Positions 55,184 through 64,000 of a stretch of 64,000 nt of DNA are shown here, in pieces (position 1 is the stretch's first letter; the number at the start of each line of letters is the position of its first letter). The stretch is from the NCBI GenBank assembly GCA_007570785.1, contig ML664175.1:8508225-8572224 (forward strand), written 5' to 3'. The position numbers and the translations under genes are program-made. The notes under the pieces are model-generated. The model was not told the origin of the DNA. It saw only the letters and a list, made by a program, of their open reading frames with translations, and ran no database searches. This DNA comes from Antilocapra americana. Lineage: Eukaryota; Chordata; Mammalia; Artiodactyla; Antilocapridae.

Positions 55184-55978
55184 CCAGCTCACTCAGCCTT
55201 GCTCATCAGAGAAAAGACAAACAAAAACTCAACACAAATCTCACCCTATATGAAGCTTACACAAACCACTGGACCAATCTTTGGAGGGCAGAAACCAAAA
55301 GGAAGAAAGAATTCAACCCTCTTCAAGGAAAGAATTCAACTTTCCTTAAAGCCTGGAAAAAGGAGACCTTAAACACAACAACTAAAAAAAAAAAAAAAAG
55401 AAAAGGCAGAGAAATATTGCACAAATGAGGGAACAAACCAGAAACACAGAAGTACAAATAAATGAAGAGGAAATAGGCAAACTACCTGAAAAAGAATCAG
55501 AATAATGATATAAAGATGATTAATAACCTTGAAAACAAAATGGAGAAAATGTAAGAATCAATTAACAAAGATCTAGAAGAATTAAAGAATAAACATACAG
55601 AGACAAACAACACAATTACTGAAATTAAAACTACTCTAGAAGGAATCAATAGCAGAATATCTGAAGAAGAACAGATCAGTGAGCTGGAAGACAAAATGGT
55701 GGAAACAGCTTCTGAAGAGCAGAATAAAGTAAAAAGAATGAAAAGAGCTGAGGACAGTCTCAGAGACCTCTGGGACCATACCAAACCCACCAATATTTAA
55801 ATTATAGGGGTCCCAGAAGAAGAAGAGAAAAAGAAAGGGTATGAGAAAATTTTGGAAGAGATTATAGTTGAACATTTCCCCAACATGGTAAAGGAAATAG
55901 TCAAGTCCAAGAGTCACAAAGAGTCCCATACAGTATAAACCCAAAGAGAAACACACCAAGACACATACTAATCAATCA
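55184..55978 (+). pseudogene. L1 ORF1 remnant, ruminant type
   Basis: Sense ORF1 remnant. From about 55600 it has coiled-coil-like coding ('gaaggaatcaatagcagaat', 'agtgagctggaagacaaaat'), then the segment 'attataggggtcccagaaga' (55803) that marks the start of the RNA-binding part, and 'gaacatttccccaacatgg' (55869). In-frame stops, including one at about 55551 and one at 55797-55799, break it. ORF1 protein binds L1 RNA. No downstream ORF2 of the same young type follows. Confidence 0.75.
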
Positions 55979-57180
55979 CAGTGTACATAGGGAATATTCC
56001 TACACAGGGCCAAACCTTCAAGAATGGGAAAGATAACTGCATTGTCTTATTCATAGAAACACATTCAGAAAGTCAAACAAAATGAGGAAACAATGGAATA
56101 TGTTCCAAATGAAAGAACAAGATTAAAAACACACATACAAACCCTCTAGTGAAATAGAAATAAGTATCTGTGCAATAAAGAGTTCAAAGGAATGGTCATA
56201 AATATGCTCATCAAACTTGGAGAAAAATACAGGAACACATTGAGACTTCAATAAAGACAGAGAATCTGTGAAAAAGAACCAATCAGTGTTGAAAAATACA
56301 TTAACTTAAATGAAAAATACAGTAGAAGGAATCAATGATAATCAGCATATTAGGTGATATAAAAAAACACATATGTGACCTGGAAGAAAAAACTGTGGAA
56401 ATCAGCCAATCAGAACAGTAGAATAAAAAAAGTACTAAAGAAATGGAGCAATTTAAGGGACCTCTGGGGCAATATCAAGCACAATAATATTCTCACTACA
56501 GGGATCCTAGAAGGAGAAGAGAGAGAGAAAGGTGCAGAAAACATATATGAATAAATAATGACTAGAAACTTCCCTACCCTGGGAAAGGAAACATATCAAG
56601 ATACAAAAGTGTAGAAAGTCACAAACAAGATGAATCAAACAAGTACACAGCAAGATGTATCATTAATTAAAATGGCAACATTAAAGATAAAGACAGAATT
56701 TTAAAGGCAGCAAGAGAAAAACAATTAGTCACATACAAGGGAACTTGTATAAGGCTATAACCTGATTTTTTAGCAAAGCTTTGTAGACCAGAGAGAGAAA
56801 GAGAGCTATGATATAAACTGTTGAAAGGAAAAAACTTAAAGCCAAGAATACTCTACGTGGCAAGAATATAATTCAGAGTTGAAGGACATACAAAATTTTC
56901 CAAGATAATTACAAATTAAAAGTGTTCATCACCACTAAACCAGCCTTACAAGAAATGTTAAATGATCTTCCTTAAGCAGGAAAGTCCATAACTAGAAATA
57001 AGAAAATACATGAAAGAAAAAAATCTCACAGTAAAGACAAACATAATAAAAGCAGAGCGTTCACCATTTGAAAGACTAGCATGAAGATTAAAAGACAAAA
57101 GTCATAAAATAAACTAGATAAGTACAATAAGTAGTCAAGGAATACACCAAGGAAAAAAAAACATATCCAAAAAATATGAA
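55979..57180 (+). pseudogene. older L1M ORF1 remnant
   Basis: A second ORF1-like region, more diverged: 'ggaatatgttccaaatgaaa' (56095), 'aataaagagttcaaaggaat' (56176), 'tgacctggaagaaaaaactg' (56376), 'aagggacctctggggcaat' (56456), 'gagaaaaacaattagtcaca' (56715), 'actaaaccagccttacaaga' (56935). This is the layout of a eutherian L1M ORF1. Stops are frequent. Confidence 0.75.
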
Positions 57181-57408
57181 AGAAATGGCATCAAAAACAT
57201 AAAATGTGTGCTTTTGTACACTGGCGATAAACCACCAGGAATAGAAATTAAGAAAACCGTTCTATTTAAAATAGCATCAAATAGTAAAATACCTAGGAAT
57301 AAAGCTAACAAAGGGTTAAAATACCTGTACTGTACTGGAAAACTACAAGACACTGATGAAAGAAACTGAAGGGAAAAAATGGAAAGACCTATCATGGTCA
57401 TCAATTGG

Positions 57409-59657
57409 AAGAAGGCAAATGGTCAATACCAAAATCAGATTGATTATATTCTTTGCAGCTAAAGATGAAGAAGCTCTATACAGTCAGCAAAAACAAGACA
57501 GGGATCTGACTGTGGCTCAGATCATGAATTCCTATTGCAAAATTCAAACTTAAATTGAAGAAAGTAGAAGAAACCACTAGACCATTCAGGTGTGACCTAA
57601 ATCAAATCCCTCACAATTATACAGTGGAAATGACAAATAGATTCAAGGGATTATATTTGATAAACGGAGTGCCTGATGAACTATGGATGGAGGTTCATCA
57701 CATTGTACAGGAGAAAGGGATCAAGACCATCCCCAAGGAAAAGAAATACAAGAAGGCAAAATGGTTGTCTGAGGAGGACTTACAAATAGCCTGAGAAAAG
57801 AAGAGAGCTAAAAGGCAAAGGAGAAAAGGTAAGATATACCCATCTGAATACAGGGTTCCAAAGAATAGCAAGGAGTGATAAGAAAGCCTTCTTAAGTGAA
57901 CGATGCAAAGAAATAGAGGAAAACAATAGATTGGGAAAGACTAGAAATCTCTTCAAGAAAATTAGAGACACAAAGGGAGCATTTCATGCAAAGATGGGCA
58001 CAATAAAGGACAGAAATGGTATGGACCTAACAGAAGCAGAAGATATTAAGAAGAGGTGGCAAGAATACACAGAAGAACAGTTAAAAAAATAAAAAGGGTC
58101 ATTATGACCTGGACAACCACAATGTGTGACCACCCACCTAGAGCCAGACATCATGGAGTGTGAAGTCAAGTGGGCCTTAAGAAGCATTACTATAAACAAA
58201 GCTAGTGGAGGTGATGGAATTCCAGCTGAGCTATTTCAGATTCTAAAAGATGATGCTGTGAATGTGCTGCACTCATTACGCCAGCAAATTTGGAAAACCT
58301 CAGCAGTGGCCACAGGACTGGAAAAGGTCAGTTTTCATTCCAATCCAACTCCAAAAGAAGGGCAATGCCAAAGAATGTTCAAACTATCACACAGTTGAGA
58401 TCATTTCACATGCTAGCAAAGTGATGCTCAAAATCCTTCTAGCTAGGTTTCAGTAGTATGTGAACCATGAACTTCCAGATGTACAAGCTGGATTTAGAAA
58501 AGGCAGAATAACCAGAGATCAAATTGACAACACGCACTGAATCATATAAAAAGCACGAGAATTCCAGAAAAGACATCTATTTTTGCTTCACTGACTACAC
58601 TAAAGCCTTTGATTGTGTGGATCACAACAAACTGTGGAAAATTCTTAGAGATGGGAATACCAGACCACCTGACCTGACTTTTAAGAAACCTGTATGCAAG
58701 TCCAGTTAGAACTGGACATAGAAGAACAGACTGGTTCCAAATCGGGAAAGGAGTACATCAAGGCTGTATATTGTCACCCTGCTTATTTAACTTTTATGCA
58801 GAGTACATCATGCAAAATGCCGGGCTGCTTGAAACTCAAGATTGATCCAAGATTGCTGGGAGAAATATCAATAACTTCCAATATGCAGATGACACTGCCC
58901 TTATGGCAAAAAGAGAAGAGGAATTAAAGAGCCTCTTAATGATGGTGAAAGAGGAGAGTGAAAAACCTGGCTTAAAACTCATTATTCAAAAAACTAAGAT
59001 TATGGCATCTGGTCTCATCACTTCATGGCAAACAGAAGGGGGAAAAAAATGGAAACAGTGAAAAACATTATTTTCTTAGGATAGAAAATTACTACAGACA
59101 GTGAGTGCAGCCATGAAATTAAAAGACACTTGCTCCTTGGAAGAAAAGCTATGACAAACCTAGACAGCTTATTAAAAAGCAAAGACATCACTTTGTCAAT
59201 AAAGGTCTGTATAATCAAAGTTATGGTTTTTGCAGTAGTCACGTATGGATGTGAGAGTTAGACCATAAAGAAGTCTGAGCACCGAAGAATTGATGCTTTC
59301 AAACTATCATGCTGGAGAAGACTCCTGAGAGTCCCTTGGACTGCAAGGAGATCAAACCAGTCCATCCAATGGGAAATCAACCCTAAATATTCATTAGAAG
59401 GACTGATGGTGAAACTGAATATTTTCTGGCCATCTGATATGATGATCCACCTCATTGGAAAAGACTCTGATGCTGGAAAAGACTGAAGACAGGAGAAGGG
59501 GGTAACAGAGGATGAGATGGTTGGATGGCATCGTTGACTCAATGGACGTGAGTTTGAGCAAACTCTGGGAGATAGTGAAGAACAAGGAAGCCTGGGGTAC
59601 TGCAGTCCATGGGGTCACAAAGAGTCAGACACAACTGAGGGACTGAACAACAACAAC
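57409..59657 (+). mobile_element. BovB LINE, endonuclease end to 3' end (about 2.25 kb)
   Basis: The longest BovB in the window (family length about 3.2 kb). In order: endonuclease C-terminus ('LYSQQKQDRDLTVAQIMNS', near 57475), linker ('RPFRCDLNQIPHNYTVEM', from 57582), RT fingers with 'GGDGIPAELFQILK' (58207), 'FTDYTKAFDCVDHNKLWK' (58588), the catalytic box YADD kept in 'QYADDTA' (near 58880), and the C-terminal region to the tail 'gagggactgaacaacaacaa'. Stops and frameshifts occur at about 57552, 57792, 58095 and several later points, so it is dead. No clear target duplication. Confidence 0.95.
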
Positions 59658-59778
59658 ATACTGTTAAAGTGATCATACTACGCAAGGCAATCTACAGATT
59701 CAACGCATTCCATACCAAAATACCAATGACATTTTTCACAGAACTAGAACAAATAATTCTAAAATTTGTATGGAAATA

Positions 59779-61040
59779 CTGGGTTGGCTAAAAAGTTGCT
59801 TCAGCTTTTATTAGTAAAAAATTTTTTCACATTTTTAATTTTCACAAAGAATCTTACTGAAAAATGTACTCACAAGTTTGTTACACTACCCTCTGCCATT
59901 TTTCAGGCAACTTTATAATTCCATCTTCCCCAAACTTCTTATCTTTTTGAGCAAAGAACTGTTCCAGGTGCCCTTTACAATCTTCCAGGAAATTGATATT
60001 TTTTCCATTAAGAGAATTTTGTAAAAACCAAAATAATGGGCACCCTGAGGTGCAGTATCTGGTGAATAAAGCCTTCAGAATTTCCCAGCCTAGCTATAAG
60101 AGTGTTTGCCTGCTCATCCAAGAAATATGCAGTCTTGTGTTAGTCTGATAGAAGGTTATGTGATTTCTGTTGACTAATTCTGGGCATTTTTTAATGAGTG
60201 CTGCTTTCAGTTGGTCTCAATGGGAGCAGTACTTGCTGGAATTAACTGTTTGGTTTCCAGAAGGAGCCCATAATAGAGAACTCTCTTCCTATCCTACCAT
60301 ATATACAACATCACCTTCTTTGAAGACCAGCCTTTGGTGTAGTTGGTAGTGGTTCATTTCACTTTCACCATGATCTCTTTTGTTACCTAGTTTTGTACAG
60401 TATTCACTTTTCATCAACCATTACAATTTGTTTTAAAAACAAAATGTTTTCATTATGTTTCAGTAGAGAATCACATGCAGAAATATGGTCAAAAAGGGTT
60501 TTTTTCACTTAGGTGGAACCCAACATCAAATCAATGAACATAACTAAGCTGGTATAAATGATTTTCAATGCTTTATTTGAATATCTTGAGTATGTTAGCT
60601 ATCTCCCATGTGGCGCAACATTTATTATTCTCAGTTAATGTCTTAATTTGATCGCTATCAATGTCAATTGGTCTACCCAACCATGGAGCATCATGCAGCG
60701 AGAAATCTCCAGCACAAAACTTTACAAGCCATTTTGTACATTTGATCTGTCACAGCACCTTATCCATACATTGCACAAATCGTTTTCTGTGTTTCAGTTG
60801 CATTTTTACCATTCTTTAAATAATAAAACCTAATATGGCAAAAGATATTGCTTTTTTCTTCCACCTTCAATAAGCAATATAAAAATTCACCAATTTTGAT
60901 AAGTGTTTTTAACTGTACATTGATATGATAGTTGTCATAATACAATCAAAAAAAATTGTTTTGAATGAAGTTAAAGATAACTAAATGCCACTGGAGCATC
61001 TTACAGGAAAAAAACCAAACAGATCTTTTGGCCAACCCAA
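59779..61040 (-). mobile_element. mariner DNA transposon, nearly full length, decayed
   Basis: 1262 bp with inverted ends ('tgggttggctaaaaag' left; 'ttttggccaaccca' right) and TA duplications at 59777-59778 and 61041-61042. On the minus strand transposase remnants can be read, such as 'RPIDIDSDQIKTL' from the DNA-binding region (near 60655-60690) and, towards 59900-60000, the C-terminal part. Stops and frameshifts are common. It resembles the mariner family that spread in ruminants. It interrupts the L1M. Confidence 0.92.
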
Positions 61041-61794
61041 TACAAAAGGTCCCAAATAGCCAAAACAATTTTGAGAAAGCAGGACAAAAGTGGAAGAAAC
61101 ACACTTCCTGATGTCAAACTCTACTCCAAAGCTATAGTAATCAAAACAATAAGGTGCTGGCACAAAACAAGCACAAATATCATGGGAAAATAATAGAAAA
61201 ACCAGAAGTAAATCCACACTTACATGGTCAATTAATCAAAGAAGGCAAGAATATACAGTATGGAAAAGATGGCCTCATACATAAATGGTATTGGGAAAAC
61301 TGGACAGATACATGGAAAAGAATAAACTGGGGTTACTCAAACCATGTATAAAAATTAAGTCAAATGGATTAAAGACTTAAACATAAGACCTAAAACCATA
61401 AAACTCCTATAATCATATGTAAGGCATATACTCTTTAGTACTGTGCTTAAAAGTATTTTTTGCCTCTGTCTCCTCAGGCAAGGAAAACAAAAGCAAAAAC
61501 AAGCAAATGAGAACACATCAAACTAAAAAGCTTTTGCATGGTGAAGGAAACTGTCAATAAAATGAAAAGGCCACTTACAGATTGAAAGAAGATATTGACA
61601 AATTATATATCTGATAAGGGTTAATATTCAAAATATACAAAGAACTCATACAATTTAAATCAAAAAAATCAATTCAAAATGGGCAAAGAACCTGAATAGA
61701 CATTTTTCTGAAGAAGACATACAGATAGCAAGCAGTCATATAAAAAGGTGTTACAACATCACTAATAATTAGAGAAATGAAAATCAAAACTACT

Positions 61795-61850
61795 CTGACA
61801 GAGGTGTGAGATATCTTACACCTCTGTCAGATACCTTACACCTCTGTCAG
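61795..61850. repeat. inverted plus direct repeat of 13 bases inside L1
   Basis: Left arm 'ctgacagaggtgt' (61795-61807) pairs perfectly with 'acacctctgtcag' at 61818-61830; the same word recurs at 61838-61850. Confidence 0.9.
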
Positions 61851-62302
61851 AATGGCTATTACCCAAAAGTCAACAAATAACAAATGATGGTGAGGATGTA
61901 GAGAAAAAGGAACTCTTCTGCACTCAGAATGTAAACTGGTGCAACCACTATGGAAAACAGTGTGGAGGTTCCTTGTAAAGTTAAAAAAAATCGAACCACC
62001 ATATCCCACTCTGGATATTTTTTCCTAAGAAAACAAAACACTAATTTGAAAAGATATAAGCATCCCTGTATGTATTATCATTGTTCACAATAGCCAAGAT
62101 AGAGAAGTAACCTAATGGATAAAGAAGATGTGATGTATAAAAACAATGGAGTATTACTCAGCTATTAAAAAAAAAATGAAATCTTGCTATTTGCAACAAC
62201 ATGGATGGATCTGTAGGGTATCATGCTAAGTGAAACAAGTCACACAAAGAAAAACAAGCACCATATGAGTTCACTCACACAAAGAATCTAAAAAACAAAA
62301 AT

Positions 62303-63288
62303 CAGTTCAAATCAATCACTCAGTCATGTCCAACTCTTTGTGATCCCATGGACTGCAGCATACCAGGCCTCCCTGTCCTTCACCAACTCCTAGAGTTTAT
62401 TTAAACTCATGTCCATTGAGTCGGTGATGCAATCCAACCATCTCATCCTCTGTCATCCCCTTTTCCTCCTGCTTTCAATCTTTCCCAGCACCAGGGTCTT
62501 TTCAAATGAGTCAGTTCTTCACATCAGGTGGCCAAAGTACTGGAGTTTCCGCTTCAACATCAGTCCTACCAATGAATATTTCAGACTGATTTCCTTTAGG
62601 ATGGACTGGTTGGATCTCCTTGCAGTCCAAGGGACTCTCAAGAGTCTTCTCCAACACCACACTTCAAAAGCATCAATTCTTCAGTGCTCAGCTTTTTAAT
62701 AGTCAAACTCTCACATCCACACATGAATACTGGAAAAACCATAGCCTCGACCAGAAAGACCTTTGTTAGCAAAGGAATGTCTCTGCTTTTCAATATGCTG
62801 TCTAGGTTGGTCATAACTTCCCTTCCAAGGAGTAAATGTCTTTTAATTTCATGGCTGCAATCACCATCTGCAGTGATTTTGGAGCCAAGAAAAATAAAGT
62901 CAGCCACTGCTTCTCCATCTATTTACCATGAAGTGAGGGGACCAGATGCCATGATCTTAGTTTTCTGAATGTCGAGCTTTAAGCCAATGTTTTCACTCTC
63001 CTCTTTCACTTTCATCAAGAGGCTCTTTAGTTCCTCTTCACTTTCTGCCAGAAGGGTGGTGTCATCTGCATATCTGAGGTTATTGATATTTCTCCCAGAA
63101 ATCTTAATTCCAGCTTGTGCTTCATCCAGCCCAGCATTTCTCATGATGTACTCTGCATATAAGTTAAATGAGCAGGGTGACAATATAGCCTTGACATACT
63201 CCTTTTCCTATTTGGAACATGTCTGCAGTTCCATGTCCAGTTCTAACTGTTGCTTCCTGACCTGCATACAGATTTCTCAAGAGGCAGG
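62303..63288 (-). mobile_element. BovB LINE, RT to 3' end, antisense
   Basis: About 985 bases of antisense BovB. The minus frame is open for 86 codons (62923-63183) across the catalytic core: 'GLDEAQAGIKISGRNINN', then 'LRYADDTTLLAESEEELKSL'. So YADD is intact. A second frame (62638-62907) continues after a break and a third part follows to the 3' tail at 62303. Relatively young by its low decay. Confidence 0.95.
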
Positions 63289-64000
63289 ATGCTGGAGCAG
63301 CAAGTGGAGGAGATACCCCACGTTCAAGGTCAGGAGTGGCAGCTGTGCTTCTTTGGGCCAGTTGTGTGGAGATAACCCATGTCCAAGGTCAGAGAAATCC
63401 CAGTAAGAGTGGCTGTGAGGAGATTCCCCAGGTCCAATGGCAAAGGAGAAGCCCCAGCAAGATGGTAGGAGGGGCTAACTCGTGTTTAGAATCAAACCCC
63501 ATTCCTGCCAGAGACACTCAGAGGGCTCAAACAAATCTTGGGTGTGCCAGGACCCAGAGACCCCACAAAGACTGAGACAGAACTGTGTTTGAGTGTCTCC
63601 TGTGGAGGTACGGGTTGGCAGTGGTCTGCAGCAGGGACAGGGGCTCTGGGTGCAGCAGATTTGGGGATGGTATAAGCCCTCTTGGAGAAGGTCGCCATTA
63701 ACCCCATCATAGAGCTGCCAGAACTTACAGCGAACTGGGAAATAGACTCTTGGAGGGCACAACAGAAGCTTGTGCGCCGAGACCCAGGAGAAAGGAGCAG
63801 TGACTCCCAAAGATACTGTTCTGGACTTGCCTGTGGGTGTCCGGGAGTCTCAGGTGGAGTTGTGGGTCAGTGGAGGCCTGCTGCAGGATTGGGGGCACTG
63901 AGTATAGCAGTGTGTGCATGGGATCTTTTGAGGGAGGTCACCATTATCTTCATTACCTCCACCATAGTTTGTCTCCCAGTTAAATAGCAGGGAGGGAACA
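63289..64000 (+). mobile_element. BovB 5' region (5' UTR with repeats), sense, cut by window end
   Basis: From memory of ruminant BovB 5' ends, this matches their leader: three 'ggagatacccca'-type units at about 63308, 63368 and 63418, then two diverged about 230-bp units (about 63500-63720 and 63730-63960). Each of the latter has a 'gagggc..aa..a..cttg' start and a 'gggctctggg'/'gggggcactga' middle. The orientation is opposite to the BovB at 62303-63288. No protein frame is expected before the endonuclease, which lies outside the window. Confidence 0.7.

Larger units (their letters stand above)
57195..62302 (+). mobile_element. L1M ORF2 end and 3' end, split by BovB and mariner
   Basis: Sense L1M segments at 57195-57408, 59658-59778 and 61041-62302 join across the two insertions. 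Words: 'aatacctaggaataaagcta' (57289), 'gaactagaacaaataattct' (59741), 'aatagccaaaacaattttga' (61055), 'acatggatggatctgtaggg' (62200). Most of ORF2 before 57195 is absent. The element is highly diverged and non-coding. Confidence 0.8.

Noticed and set aside
62969..63406. 145-codon + frame, the longest in the window
   Set aside because: It is the antisense reading of the BovB reverse transcriptase core and runs over the junction into the BovB leader.

Overview
This window is nuclear DNA from a ruminant, most likely a bovid. The sequence shows this through its repeats: BovB (RTE) LINE copies, BovB-related Bov-A/Bov-tA SINEs, CHR-type tRNA SINEs shared by ruminants and whales, ruminant-type L1 3' and 5' ends, and betaretrovirus-like solo LTRs. 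These sit on a background of old mammalian MIR, L2, L1M, MER5A and Tigger remnants. Cattle, sheep, goat and buffalo cannot be separated from this sequence alone. I found no convincing functional protein-coding gene. The open frames present are short and mostly lie inside repeats. The region reads as intergenic or deep-intronic sequence.

Layout. 1-10 kb: old MIR and L2 pieces, a 428-bp BovB 3' end (1976-2403), a 2.3-kb antisense L1 (4480-6825) split by a CHR SINE, and Bov-tA and Bov-A2 SINEs. 10-20 kb: an (AC)25 microsatellite, a sense L1 (10565-11880), a long unassigned stretch, a BovB 3' end beside a 540-bp class II solo LTR (17346-17885), and CHR and Bov-tA SINEs. 20-32 kb: a Tigger/MER2-like remnant, a 5S rRNA pseudogene, a tiny L1 insertion, a class I solo LTR with a (TG)23(CG)7 tract (22254-22771), a long L2 (25135-25995) and L1M tails. 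32-37 kb: a 1.3-kb BovB with reverse transcriptase remnants, a long CHR-2 SINE and a full-length processed pseudogene of thymosin beta-4 (35015-35614). 37-43 kb: a sense L1 that received three insertions (BovB, Bov-tA, a 1.35-kb solo LTR), each with a target-site duplication, then two older L1 pieces. 43-50 kb: mostly unassigned DNA with MER5A, MIR, CHR and BovB tails.

50-64 kb is an almost continuous mosaic: a ruminant L1 5' UTR with two head modules, an embedded SINE piece and a duplicated T-rich block; a solo LTR whose edge is tandemly duplicated; young and then old L1 ORF1 remnants; L1 ORF2 split by a 2.25-kb BovB and a nearly full-length mariner; and two BovB segments meeting in opposite orientations (62303-64000), the second being the BovB 5' region running off the window.

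Nothing here works as a pathway. The interest is mutational: target-site duplications, nested order and several apparent template-switch scars (336-713, 32631-32667, 61795-61850) make the window a readable record of retrotransposition and repair. Family names come from recognition without a search. Edges of old repeats are approximate. I did not see an obvious previously undescribed gene system.
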